A stretch of DNA of 64,000 nucleotides, from positions 3,876,501 to 3,940,500 of the forward strand of contig NZ_CP115174.1 in assembly GCF_027625475.1 (NCBI RefSeq), read 5' to 3'. The first letter of the stretch is position 1. Each line of letters opens with the position of its first letter. The DNA is from Sphingomonas abietis. GTDB lineage: Bacteria > Pseudomonadota > Alphaproteobacteria > Sphingomonadales > Sphingomonadaceae. The translations under genes and the position numbers were made by a program. This document shows positions 49,451 through 57,765 of the stretch, in pieces. A model generated the notes under the pieces. It saw nothing but the letters and a program-made list of their open reading frames with translations. It did no database searches and was not told the DNA's origin.

Positions 49451-49717
49451 CTAGCCCAAGCCTACAGCCTTGCGAAGCGCATCATCGATCCGACTTTGCC
49501 AGCCGGGTCCGCCTGCCTTGAAGCGGTCAAGCACGTCCGGCGAGAGGCGGATTGTTGTGCTGACTTTCGTCGGCTTCCGCTGCGGCCCCCGCTTCGATTG
49601 TGCCAGTTCGGGGAACGCTTCGGCGAAGGGCTTCGCCTCGGCGAAATCTGCCGCCGTCCATTCGGGATTGTCTGACACGGCATCGAGATCGGCCTGTGTG
49701 TATTTCGGTTCGGTCAT
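49451..49717 (-). CDS. brnA: BrnA-type antitoxin
   Basis: An 88-residue protein with the BrnA pattern: DNPEWTAADFAEAKPFAE, then KVSTTIRLSPDVLDRFKAGGPGWQSRIDDAL, a ribbon-helix-helix-like DNA-binding segment. BrnA neutralises BrnT and represses the operon. Its start overlaps the brnT stop by four bases, in the usual toxin-first order. Confidence 0.87.
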   Translation of the reverse strand: MTEPKYTQADLDAVSDNPEWTAADFAEAKPFAEAFPELAQSKRGPQRKPTKVSTTIRLSPDVLDRFKAGGPGWQSRIDDALRKAVGLG

Positions 49718-49959
49718 GGCATCAGCCTCCTTTCCTTCCGGCTGGCGGGCCGGGCCGAGATGATCGAGATACCCTCGGTTCCCAGTGCGAGAAAGATCAC
49801 CGCAATCTTGCCGTTCAGTTCCCCGAAGGCTGCGAAGCGGCCTGCGCGCGAAGGACGGACGATGGCAGAGGCGAAGAAGCTTTCGCCGATGTCAGCGAAA
49901 TCGATGCCATGCTTGGCAAGGTTCGCTTCGCGTTTCGGTTCATCCCAGACGATGATCAC
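49714..49959 (-). CDS. brnT: BrnT-type toxin ribonuclease
   Basis: The 81-residue RelE-fold toxin reads VWDEPKREANLAKHGIDFADI, then EGISIISARPASRKERR, the conserved BrnT ends with the catalytic Arg/Glu region. The start is GTG at 49959. BrnT cleaves RNA and stops translation; BrnA is encoded downstream. TA pairs of this kind are common on mobile or plastic regions, and the pair sits about 435 bases from tRNA-Val. Confidence 0.87.
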   Translation of the reverse strand: MIIVWDEPKREANLAKHGIDFADIGESFFASAIVRPSRAGRFAAFGELNGKIAVIFLALGTEGISIISARPASRKERRLMP

Positions 49960-50393
49960 CGGCTTTTTGTAGTAACGATAAGAGGTGCTGTCAACCCAAA
50001 TCGTACCTACAATATAAGCTGAAAGTTTTACAGCCCGGAGCTAGCGCATTGACATGAAATGGCCGATTTTCGAGGCGTTTTACAGCAAGGGCCGCAGAAA
50101 TCCGCCATTATGCCCAGCTTGGAAGGCTGGTAGTGCCGCACTCGGGAATGGCGCGGCACCGTTTTAATACTGCATTCGCCCGGGAAGATCAGAATCCTGC
50201 ATCAGTCGCCAGTGCAAGGCGCCGCGCGACCAGACGGCATCGGGGGTAAGCTGATCCAAATCAGCAAGGCGATGCGGTTGGGTTGTTCGGGACTCTCCGG
50301 TTCCTCCGTTCCTTTTTCAGCCCCACCGAGGCCGCTCAACGCCCTCCCTTGCATCCCGCCCAAACCCCGCTATCAGGCGGTTTCCAACAGAGT
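49960..50393. other. 434-base gap between BrnT and tRNA-Val
   Basis: No open frame with a recognisable product was found. It holds the brnTA promoter region on its left and a hairpin at 50133-50159. The tRNA promoter should lie at the right edge. The region is less GC-rich than the genome around it, which fits an insertion history near a tRNA, but no direct copy of the tRNA 3' end was seen. Confidence 0.5.
50133..50165 (+). terminator. Weak terminator-like hairpin
   Basis: GTGCCGC (50133-50139) pairs with GCGGCAC (50153-50159) across a 13-base loop and is followed by CGTTTTAA. The short T run and long loop make it a weak candidate on the plus strand. Confidence 0.35.
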
Positions 50394-50468
50394 GGGCGGT
50401 TAGCTCAGCGGTAGAGCGGCTCGTTTACACCGAGCGGGTCGGCGGTTCGATCCCGTCACCGCCCACCA
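50394..50468 (+). tRNA. tRNA-Val (anticodon TAC)
   Basis: A full cloverleaf: acceptor GGGCGGT pairs with ACCGCCC, the D arm is GCTCAGCGGTAGAGC, the anticodon stem CTCG/CGAG encloses TTTACAC (anticodon TAC), and the T arm is CGGCGGTTCGATCCCGTC-like. An encoded CCA ends the gene. Two copies of TCATCCGGCCTCACC (50484 and 50516) follow. Confidence 0.95.
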
Positions 50469-50554
50469 TCACCGGCCCCACCGTCATCCGGCCTCACCCC
50501 CGTCCGGTCCCGCCATCATCCGGCCTCACCGTCCGACAGTCGCGCATCCCGCAC

Positions 50555-51479
50555 TCAACCGGCAACGGCGATCACACCGCGTGCGGCGGCCAGATAGCCA
50601 TCCATCCCCGCCGAGGCCTGATCGCTCAGCCCGATGAACATCCGGCGGCCGTCTCGCGGGTCCGGCTGGCGGACGAGCAGCGCCTGTTCGGTCATCTGGG
50701 CGATCCAGCGCAGCGCCGTCGTCGCCGGCACTGCCGCCGCGATGCACAGGCTGGACACCGCGACCATCCGCCCCTCGATCCGCGCGATCGCGAGATCGAG
50801 CAGGATATCCCAGGCCGGATCGGCGAACAATTCGGGCATGAAATGCTGCCCGCGCAATTTCCGCAGGCGAATCAGCGCGCGAACCAGCGACGCGTTCCCC
50901 ACCGCGCCGGCATGGGGCGGCTCCGCCAGAGCCTGCTCCATATCGCTGGCCGAAAGCGCGGCGAGTGCGCGTGCGATGCGCCCCACCTCCTCGCTCAGTT
51001 CGGCGAGGCGGCGCTTGCTGGAGGCGCCGCCATCCTCGACCCACGGGCATGGTGGCGCGACCAGGTCGGCGACCGCGCCGGCCAGTTCGGCGTCTCCGGG
51101 GTCGACCAGAATGCGGGTGCCGCCATGCTCCAGCCAGCCCGTCACCACGTCGATCAGTGCCGGGCTCACGATCAGGATCGAGAAGAGCCGCCCCGCCGGC
51201 CCGGCCCATCTGGTCCAGCCGGACCAGCAGCGCGTCCAGCGCCGCGCCGCGATCCTCCCGCAGATCGATGATCACGCCACCCGCATGCGCCTGCCCCGCC
51301 ACCGCCTCGCGCTCGAACTGGCCGAGCGCATCCCCGATCGGCGCATTGGCCACGATCCGGCCGCCGGCCCGCGCGACCACCTCCGCCACCATCAGCCGCC
51401 GCTGCGGATCGTCGCCGAACAGCAGCATCGCGGGTGCCCAGATCCGGCGATAGACGATATCGGTGGGAAGCGCGTTCAT
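50555..51479 (-). pseudogene. Winged-helix regulator at the flagellar locus, broken by one extra base
   Basis: The N-terminal frame (MNALPTDIVYRRIWAPAMLL, then VARAGGRIVANAPIGDALG and IIDLREDRGAALDALLVRLD) stops making sense near 51194. The C-terminal part continues in the next frame: SPALIDVVTGWLEHGGTRIL, and a MarR-like winged helix (VSSLCIAAAVPATTALRWIAQMTEQALLV). Removing one G from a four-G run (CCCC at 51191-51194 on the plus strand) restores an unbroken protein of about 308 residues. Either a real frameshift or a sequencing error; GGAGG precedes the ATG at 51479. Confidence 0.75.
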
Positions 51480-51486
51480 CGAGACC

Positions 51487-51557
51487 TCCGTTCCATTTCC
51501 GTTCCAATATCGCACCAGAACGGACGAGGGTCATCAGGAAAACGGATCCGAAACGGA
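51487..51557. promoter_or_regulatory. Cluster of TCCGTT / AACGGA sites with 11-bp spacing
   Basis: TCCGTTCC occurs at 51487 and again at 51498. GAACGGA is at 51518, and AACGGA occurs at 51541 and 51552. The two outer pairs are direct repeats of exactly 11 bp and are inverted relative to each other. They occupy the 117-base gap upstream of the winged-helix gene, a likely operator region. Confidence 0.55.
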
Positions 51558-51596
51558 TTTAATCGCGCGCGAAACCACACCGCGCAGAGCGAGGGA

Positions 51597-51995
51597 TCAG
51601 GCGATCTGGCCCCAGGCCGCCGCGATCTCGGCGATCATCTCGCGCGCCTGGATGATCGGCTTGGGATCCTGCTGCATCGTGCCGGCGGTCACCAGCCGGC
51701 GCGCCTCGCGATAGATGGCGGCCAGCCCGCCGGCGATCTCGCCGCCCTGCTGGTGATCGAGGCTCGCTTCGAGCCCGAGGATGATCGTGGCGATCCGGCC
51801 CTTGCGCTGGATCGCGGCGACCCGCGTCAGCGTGCCGTTGGCGGACAGCCCTGCCGCCAGCGTGTCGAGATGCTTGAGCAATTCCTCGAACAGCACGGCA
51901 ACCAGCTGGTGCGGCGACGCGGCTTCGACGCGGGCGCCCAGATCGGCATTGGCATAGCGCTGCTTGGCCACGGCATAGCCGGAACTCGCGAACAT
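51597..51995 (-). CDS. fliS: Flagellar export chaperone FliS
   Basis: A 132-residue four-helix protein that binds the C-terminus of flagellin before export. Family features: YANADLGARVEAASPHQLVAVLFEELLKHL near the N-terminus, then AIQRKGRIATIILGLEASLD and ALAAIYREARRLV-type helix. It lies 29 bases downstream of fliD and is the last intact gene of the flagellar run. Flagellin itself is not in the window. Confidence 0.9.
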   Translation of the reverse strand: MFASSGYAVAKQRYANADLGARVEAASPHQLVAVLFEELLKHLDTLAAGLSANGTLTRVAAIQRKGRIATIILGLEASLDHQQGGEIAGGLAAIYREARRLVTAGTMQQDPKPIIQAREMIAEIAAAWGQIA

Positions 51996-52024
51996 CGATT
52001 ACTTCCTACTCTGGTGATGCTGAA

Positions 52025-53770
52025 TCAGGAATCAGACTTGGTCCACAGATCGACCTGCTGGGTGAGATAGCTGGAGGTCGCCTTGTAGCCGCTGACGAGC
52101 GTGTTCATCTGGGTGAACTGGGTGACGAGCCGATCATGATAGACCGTCACCTGCGCATCCGCCTTGGTGAGCTGGTCGGCCAGGTTGGTCTTGGTCGTCG
52201 CCAGGCTCGCTTGCAGGGTGGCCAGCGCGCCGACGGGCTTGCCCGACGAGTCGGTCGCGGTCAGCGAGTTCAGCACCGCCTGGAGCGCGCCGCCCAACCC
52301 CTGGTTGATCGTGATCGTCGCCGAGGTCGGGCTGCCGGACAGGATCTGGAGCTTGAGGCCGTCGGCGCCGCTGCCCGAGGCCGCGGTCAGGTTCCAGCTG
52401 CTCGCCGTCATGGCGACGCCACCGATGCTGCCCGATGCATTGCCGCCGCCGGTCGCCGGGGTGATCCCGGTGACCTGGAAGACGCCCGACGTCGTCGCCC
52501 CTGCGGTGCTGGTGACGAGCACCTTGGCGCTGCTGCTCGATTGCGAGGTGACGAACATCGATTCGACGTCGTCGGGATATTGGGTGAGCATGGTGTTCAG
52601 CGCCGTGCTGTCGACCGAGAGCGTGCCGTCATTGCCGGTCTTCACGCCCAACTCGGCCAGCGTGCGGATCGATCCGGTGGCGTTGAGCGGCATCGTCGTC
52701 AGCTGGGAAAGCTGGGTCTTCAGCGTCCGCATTGCCGCATTGCCGCGCAGCGGCCCGGCATCGGCGCTGCCGGTCGCGGCCGCCGTCGCCGTGTTGATCT
52801 CGGTCAGCAGCTGGTTGTAGGCGGACACGAAATCATTGACCGCCTCGGTGATCGCGTCGTTCGGGCGGGTCGAGGAGAGGTTGATCGTCCCGGTCTTCAC
52901 CAGCGTCATCGACACGCCGGGGATCACGTCCGAAAAGCTGTTGGAGGCGCGCGAGACGGTCACGCCGTCGACGGTGATGCTGGCATCCTGCGCCGCCTGC
53001 GTCTGGGTCAGGCCGCCGGTCGCGGAGCCGCCATAAGCGAGGCTGGACAGCGACACCCCGCCGTCCGGCTGGGTCGCGGTCGAATCGTCGGACGAGGCCA
53101 GCGAGAAGGACTGCGCGGCCCCGGTCGCGCCTTTCAGCACCAGCGTCGACGTGCCGTCGGAGCCGGTGATCACGCTGGCGGAGACGCCCGCGCCCGCCGC
53201 GTTGATCGACTGGGCGATGCCGGACAGCGTGTTGTTGCTGCTGTTCACCGCGATCGACACGGGGGTGCCGGTTCCGACCGTCAGGGTCAGCGTGCCGGTG
53301 TTGAACGGCTGGCTCGACGTATAGGCGGCCGATTTGACCGACTGCGCCTGCGCGATCGCGTTCACCGTCACCGACTGGTTGAGCGCGCCGACCGGCGCGC
53401 CGGCGACCGCCGAGACGGTCATCACGCTGGTATCGGACGAGACCGGCTGGGTCTGGAGCGACCCCCCGGAGATCAGGGTGTTGAGCGAGCTGGAGAAGGT
53501 CGAGAGGTCGCTGGCGATCGATGCCACCGATGAGATCTGCGCGGTGTTCGCGGTCTGCTTGGTGGTGATCGGCGTCTCGGTCGAGCTTTTCTGCGCCGCC
53601 GTCAGGCTGGTGATCAGCGACCCCGTATCGATGCTCGCGCCATTGGCGTTGAGGCTGCTCAGGATGCTGGCGCCGATCGACGCGGAGCTGGTCGTCGACG
53701 ATGCGGTCGACGTCGTCGCGGCCGTACTGGCGGTGCTGGCACTGCTGGATGTGGCGCTCGTCGTGGTCAT
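52025..53770 (-). CDS. fliD: Flagellar filament cap protein FliD (HAP2)
   Basis: A 581-residue secreted cap that assists flagellin polymerisation. A Ser/Thr/Ala-rich N-terminus (residues 1-40) leads into the FliD_N domain (GSLITSLTAAQKSSTETPI and ISSVASIASDLSTFSSSLN). The C-terminal domain has SFSDVIPGVSMTLVKTG, VNDFVSAYNQLLTEI and a coiled C-terminus (QLTKADAQVTVYHDRLVTQFTQMNTLV). Start at 53770 (MTTTSA). An upstream motif TCCGGTTCATTCCGTTT at 53819 resembles the sites near 51487. Confidence 0.9.
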   Translation of the reverse strand: MTTTSATSSSASTASTAATTSTASSTTSSASIGASILSSLNANGASIDTGSLITSLTAAQKSSTETPITTKQTANTAQISSVASIASDLSTFSSSLNTLISGGSLQTQPVSSDTSVMTVSAVAGAPVGALNQSVTVNAIAQAQSVKSAAYTSSQPFNTGTLTLTVGTGTPVSIAVNSSNNTLSGIAQSINAAGAGVSASVITGSDGTSTLVLKGATGAAQSFSLASSDDSTATQPDGGVSLSSLAYGGSATGGLTQTQAAQDASITVDGVTVSRASNSFSDVIPGVSMTLVKTGTINLSSTRPNDAITEAVNDFVSAYNQLLTEINTATAAATGSADAGPLRGNAAMRTLKTQLSQLTTMPLNATGSIRTLAELGVKTGNDGTLSVDSTALNTMLTQYPDDVESMFVTSQSSSSAKVLVTSTAGATTSGVFQVTGITPATGGGNASGSIGGVAMTASSWNLTAASGSGADGLKLQILSGSPTSATITINQGLGGALQAVLNSLTATDSSGKPVGALATLQASLATTKTNLADQLTKADAQVTVYHDRLVTQFTQMNTLVSGYKATSSYLTQQVDLWTKSDS

Positions 53771-53818
53771 GATCGTTCCTTCACCTTCAAGAACGACCAT
53801 GGACCCAAAATCTTTATG

Positions 53819-53835
53819 TCCGGTTCATTCCGTTT
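53819..53835. promoter_or_regulatory. TCCGGTT / TCCGTTT pair upstream of fliD
   Basis: TCCGG at 53819 and TCCGT at 53829 form a direct repeat with 10-bp spacing about 50 bases upstream of the fliD ATG. It resembles the 11-bp repeats in front of the winged-helix gene and the GGAACGGAGAACGG stretch at 54254-54267. Confidence 0.4.
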
Positions 53836-53844
53836 ACCATTTTC

Positions 53845-54234
53845 TCAGCGGAGCAGCTGGCGCACGGCCGCCGCACCGAGATGCGCCTGCGCCCGGATCG
53901 ACACGGCCCGCTGGGCGAGCATCAGCTGGACGACCGCACTGGCGGAGACCGTGCCGGCCACATCGTCGGGCGCCGCGGCCTCGCCAGCCTCCAGCCCGCG
54001 CAATTCTTCGATAGTGCCCAGCGCGGCGCGGATCCGGCGGCGGTTCTCCGCCAGAATCTCCTCGTCGCGCGCCTCGTCGTCGATCGGCAGCGGCTCGCCG
54101 TTGGCGACCCGCAGCGCATCGAGCCAGCGCATCCGCTTCTGCCGGCCCTCGAGGGTACGACGGGCATTGGCGCCGGCCGCGATGGTCATCGCCACCGCAT
54201 CCGCCCGTGCCACCGCCGTCACCGCCTCGATCAT
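53845..54234 (-). CDS. Unknown protein between flhB and fliD
   Basis: A 129-residue, mostly helical, acidic and Ala-rich protein: MIEAVTAVARADAVAMTIAAG, then EEILAENRRRIRAALGTIEELRGLE and a C-terminal AVVQLMLAQRAVSIRAQAHL. No family is recognised. GGGAG precedes the ATG at 54234. It lies within the flagellar run on the same strand (70 bases after flhB, 74 before the fliD start), so a flagellar chaperone or regulator role is a reasonable guess only. Confidence 0.65.
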   Translation of the reverse strand: MIEAVTAVARADAVAMTIAAGANARRTLEGRQKRMRWLDALRVANGEPLPIDDEARDEEILAENRRRIRAALGTIEELRGLEAGEAAAPDDVAGTVSASAVVQLMLAQRAVSIRAQAHLGAAAVRQLLR

Positions 54235-54304
54235 CGAATGCTCCCGGTTTCCCGGAACGGAGAACGGCAGCGGGGATGGAAACTTTAGTCGCAGCCCGAA
54301 AAAA

Positions 54305-55441
54305 TTATTCGGGTTCGCCATTCTCGTCGAAACGGACCTCGCCCGGCACGTCGATCTCGGGCTGGCTGCGCCCCTCGGCCATCGCGCGGTCGATGTTGAA
54401 CACGAAGGCCAGCACCGTCGCGACCGCGATATAGAGATCCTCGCGGATGATCTGCCCCGATCGCGTGGTGAAGTAGATCGCGCGCGCCAGCTGCGGATAG
54501 CGCAGCATCGGCACGTCGAACTCCTCGGCCAAAGCGCGGATCGCATCCGCCGTGGCACCGCGCCCGCGCGCGACCACGATCGGCGCCGGATCCTGCCCCG
54601 GCCGATAGCGCAGCGCGACCGCGAAATGGGTCGGGTTGGTCAGCACCACGCTCGCCTCGGCGACCTGCGTCCGCGCCGATCGCCGCGCCGTCTCCATCTG
54701 GCGACGGCGGATCGCACCCTTCAGCTCTGGCGAACCCTCGGACTGCTTGTGCTCCTCCTTGACCTCCTGCTTGCTCATCCGCAGGCGGGCGGTGCGGCGG
54801 ATCATCTGGACGGGCACGTCGACGCCGGCGATCAGCACCAGCCCCATCGCCATCACGATCACCGCATAGACGAAATCATGCCCGACCGCGATCATGCTGG
54901 AGGCGATGTCGCCGCGGCCCATGGTGGTGATCTTGGCCATGCGGGAGGATAGCAGCCACCAGCCGATCGCGCCCATCACGACGATCTTCGCCAGCGCCTT
55001 CGACAGTTCCACGATGCCCTGCATCCCGAAAATGCGCTTGATGCCGCTCAGCGGATTGATGCGATCGCCCTTGAACGCGATCGCGCCCCAGCGGAAACCG
55101 AAGGCGCCGAGCAGCGCCGGCGTGCCTACTGCCGCCGCGATCGTCGCGCCGAACAGCAGGAAGACCGGCACCGCGATCGCCCCCATCCGCGCGAGGATCG
55201 CCTGGCCCGGCTCGAAATCGTCGATCGCGCTCCGCCCGAAGCTCAGCGATCCGCGCAGCAGCTCGGCCAGCGCCTGCACCAGCAGCGGTCCGCCGAGCGC
55301 GAGCCAGCCCGCGCCGACGATCATCACCAGCGCGACGCCCAATTCCTTCGACTGGAGGACATCGCCCTTGTCCGACGACTCCTTCAGGCGTTTCTGGGAT
55401 GGGGCTTCCGATTTCTCGCCGCTGTCGCCGCCTTCGGCCAT
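54305..55441 (-). CDS. flhB: Flagellar export switch protein FlhB
   Basis: A 378-residue inner-membrane component of the type III export gate, switching substrate from hook to filament. It has four transmembrane helices in residues about 30-215 and the cytoplasmic autocleavage site NPTH near residues 268-271 (VVLTNPTHFAVALRY). KQEVKEEHKQSEGSPELK is the conserved linker before it. Start MAEGGDSGEKSE at 55441, one base after the fliR stop. Confidence 0.93.
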   Translation of the reverse strand: MAEGGDSGEKSEAPSQKRLKESSDKGDVLQSKELGVALVMIVGAGWLALGGPLLVQALAELLRGSLSFGRSAIDDFEPGQAILARMGAIAVPVFLLFGATIAAAVGTPALLGAFGFRWGAIAFKGDRINPLSGIKRIFGMQGIVELSKALAKIVVMGAIGWWLLSSRMAKITTMGRGDIASSMIAVGHDFVYAVIVMAMGLVLIAGVDVPVQMIRRTARLRMSKQEVKEEHKQSEGSPELKGAIRRRQMETARRSARTQVAEASVVLTNPTHFAVALRYRPGQDPAPIVVARGRGATADAIRALAEEFDVPMLRYPQLARAIYFTTRSGQIIREDLYIAVATVLAFVFNIDRAMAEGRSQPEIDVPGEVRFDENGEPE

Positions 55442-55442
55442 C

Positions 55443-56231
55443 TCAGCCTCCCTTCGCCGTGACGAGGGAACGCGCGAGATCGAGGCCGCGTTCGATCGAG
55501 GTGGAGATTCCCTCGCCGATCGCGGGCGCCGCAACCGCGAGTAGGATCACGCCGGCCAGGATGGTGGCCGGCATACCGACGGAGAACAGGTTCATCGCCG
55601 GCGCCGATCGCGCCAGCATCGCCATCACCACCTGCACCAGGATCAGCGCGAAGCCGACCGGCAGCGCGATCGCCATGCCGGCCGCGAACATGTCGCCGCC
55701 GAACATCAGGATATCCTGGATCTGCCCCTGCCCCATCCATGCGTGCCCCGGCGGCAGCGAGCGGTAGGAATCGACGATGACCTGGATGAGCGCGAGATGG
55801 CCGTTCATCGCGAGGAACAGGAAGGTGCCGAGGATCGACAGGAACTGGCCGAGCGCAGTCGACGAGGCACCGGACTGCGGATCGACCATCTGCGCGAAAC
55901 CGAGGCCCATCGAGTTGCCGATCACCTCGCCCGCCATCATCGCCGCCGCATAGCCGAGCTGCACCGCGAAGCCGAGCGCGAGCCCGGTGACCACCTCGCC
56001 CGCTACCAGCGTGAAGCCGGCGACGGTCGCGATGCCATCCGGCGGCAGATCGAACGGCACCTGGCTGATCGCCGGAATGCCGACCGCGAGGCTGATGATC
56101 AGCCGCACCTGGATCGGCACATTCTGCGCGCCGAAGACCGGGGCGGCCAAAAACGCCGCGCCCGGCCGGATCATCGCGACGAGGAAGACCCAGAGCTGCG
56201 CTTCCAGTCCGACAATGCCGGTCGGCAGCAT
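55443..56231 (-). CDS. fliR: Flagellar export protein FliR
   Basis: A 262-residue polytopic membrane protein of the export gate. It has about six hydrophobic segments, including LWVFLVAMIRPGAAFLAAPVFG, RLIISLAVGIPAI and GFTLVAGEVVTGLALGFAV. FGAQNVPIQVRL and NLFSVGMPATILAG are family-like motifs. Start ATG at 56231, three bases after the fliQ stop. Confidence 0.92.
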   Translation of the reverse strand: MLPTGIVGLEAQLWVFLVAMIRPGAAFLAAPVFGAQNVPIQVRLIISLAVGIPAISQVPFDLPPDGIATVAGFTLVAGEVVTGLALGFAVQLGYAAAMMAGEVIGNSMGLGFAQMVDPQSGASSTALGQFLSILGTFLFLAMNGHLALIQVIVDSYRSLPPGHAWMGQGQIQDILMFGGDMFAAGMAIALPVGFALILVQVVMAMLARSAPAMNLFSVGMPATILAGVILLAVAAPAIGEGISTSIERGLDLARSLVTAKGG

Positions 56232-56234
56232 CGT

Positions 56235-56516
56235 CTATCTCAGCAGATCGGGGATGCGGTGGAACATGTCCCGCGTGAAATCGGCGAGCAGCGTCACGAT
56301 CGCACCGCCGAACAAGGCGATGCAGATCGCGACGATGATCAGCTTGGGGACGAAGGCCAAAGTCTGTTCGTTGATCGAGGTCGCCGCCTGCACCATGCCG
56401 AGGATCAGGCCGGCGACCAGCGCCGGGATCAGGATCGGCGCGCAGGCCAGCGCCAGCACCCACAGAGCCTGCTGGGCGACGCCGATGAAATAGTCCGTGC
56501 CGACGAGCGGTTCCAT
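56235..56516 (-). CDS. fliQ: Flagellar export protein FliQ
   Basis: A 93-residue protein with two hydrophobic helices: ALWVLALACAPILIPALVAGLILG and KLIIVAICIALFGGAIVTLLADFT. QAATSINEQTLAFVPK is the family signature loop. It is a small subunit of the FliPQR export gate. The start at 56516 (MEPLVGTDYF) leaves a 125-base gap to fliP, filled by a palindromic repeat. Confidence 0.92.
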   Translation of the reverse strand: MEPLVGTDYFIGVAQQALWVLALACAPILIPALVAGLILGMVQAATSINEQTLAFVPKLIIVAICIALFGGAIVTLLADFTRDMFHRIPDLLR

Positions 56517-56540
56517 CAGAACGGCCTTACTGCAAACGAA

Positions 56541-56622
56541 CCGTTCGTGCCGAGCGAAGTCGAGGCACACGCCCCGCACGCCGCGCCGGCTTCCCGTCCC
56601 TCGACTTCGCTCGGGACGAACG
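56541..56622. repeat. REP-like inverted repeat between fliP and fliQ
   Basis: The arms CCGTTCGTGCCGAGCGAAGT and ACTTCGCTCGGGACGAACGG enclose a central region, 82 bp in all. It belongs to the TTCGTCC-GAGCGAAGTCGAGG family also seen inside cobA. It separates fliQ from fliP in an otherwise compact operon. Confidence 0.88.
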
Positions 56623-56640
56623 GGAGGAGAATGGCGCTCA

Positions 56641-57459
56641 CTATCCGAAGCTCGACGCGAGGCTGCCCATCGTCAGCGCCCAGCCATCGACCAGCACGAA
56701 CAGCAGCAGCTTGAACGGCATCGAGATGATCGTCGGCGACAGCATCATCATGCCGAGCGACATCAGGGTCGTCGCCACGACGAGATCGATCACCAGAAAG
56801 GGCAGGAAGATCAGGAAGCCGATCTGGAACGCGGTCTTGAGTTCCGACGTGACGAAGGCGGGCAGCAGGATCGTGAAGGGGATATCCTCCGCCTTCTCCA
56901 CCTTGGGCGCATGGGCGATGTCGGTGAACAGCTGGATGTCGGTCTTGCGGACCTGGCGCACCATGAAGACGTGCAGCGCATCGCCCGATTTGGCGATCGC
57001 CTGTTCGAGCGGGATCTGGCCCTGCCCATAAGGCGCGATCGCGGTCTGGTTCACCTGATCGATCACCGGCCGCATGATGAACAGGGTCAGGAACAGCGAC
57101 AGGCCGACCAGCACCTGATTGGGCGGCGTCTGCTGGAGCCCGAGCGCCTGCCGCAGGATCGACAGCACGATGATGATGCGGGTGAAGCTGGTCATCATGA
57201 GCAGCAAGGACGGCAGCACCGTCAGCAGACTCATCAGGACGAGGATCTGGAGCGACAGCGACAACGGCTTGCCGTCGCCGGAGACCTGGCCCAACGCCTT
57301 GTTGAGCGCCGAGGCCTGCACCGCTCCCGGCCCCGGCGGGTTCACCGGCCCGGTGCCCGGCGCCGCCTGCGCGAAGGCGGGATGGGCCAGCAGCAATGCG
57401 ATCAGCAGTCCGGCGACGAGCAGCAGCACCGACATCGCCCAGCGGCGCCGGATCATCAT
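56641..57459 (-). CDS. fliP: Flagellar export protein FliP
   Basis: A protein of about 272 residues, the central FliPQR gate subunit. It has a signal-peptide-like N-terminal helix ([21 protein letters not shown]), a short periplasmic spacer, then [41 protein letters not shown] and the C-terminal [22 protein letters not shown]. The ATG at 57459 has AGGTGG upstream; a GTG at 57468 directly after the fliO stop is an alternative. Confidence 0.93.
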   Translation of the reverse strand: MMIRRRWAMSVLLLVAGLLIALLLAHPAFAQAAPGTGPVNPPGPGAVQASALNKALGQVSGDGKPLSLSLQILVLMSLLTVLPSLLLMMTSFTRIIIVLSILRQALGLQQTPPNQVLVGLSLFLTLFIMRPVIDQVNQTAIAPYGQGQIPLEQAIAKSGDALHVFMVRQVRKTDIQLFTDIAHAPKVEKAEDIPFTILLPAFVTSELKTAFQIGFLIFLPFLVIDLVVATTLMSLGMMMLSPTIISMPFKLLLFVLVDGWALTMGSLASSFG

Positions 57460-57468
57460 CGCGGCCAC

Positions 57469-57765
57469 CTACACGTCCCCGTCGTCGATATATTGCTGGA
57501 ATCCGGTGATCGGCGCTTCGGCCAGCACGTCCATGCGTCCGCGCGACACGCCGACGAGGATGCGCTTGCCCTCGAACTCCACCACCGCGATGCGGCCGCC
57601 GGTGGCGCCCATCGGTACTGCATCGACCACCCGCACCAGCTTGTCGCGCTGGCCGCCGATGGCAAGGCCCGGCTGGAACTTGCGCAGCAGCCACAAGGTG
57701 CCGACCGCCATGCCGGCGACCAGCGCCAGCATCACCACCACGTTGAGCAGATAGGTCCAGGTCAT
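57469..57765 (-). CDS. fliO: Flagellar biosynthesis protein FliO
   Basis: A 98-residue protein with one N-terminal membrane helix (LLNVVVMLALVAGMAVGTLWLLRK) and a cytoplasmic domain (KLVRVVDAVPMGATGGRIAVVEFEGKRILVGVSRGRMDVLAEAP). FliO helps stabilise FliP during export-gate assembly. It overlaps the fliN stop by four bases. Confidence 0.9.
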   Translation of the reverse strand: MTWTYLLNVVVMLALVAGMAVGTLWLLRKFQPGLAIGGQRDKLVRVVDAVPMGATGGRIAVVEFEGKRILVGVSRGRMDVLAEAPITGFQQYIDDGDV

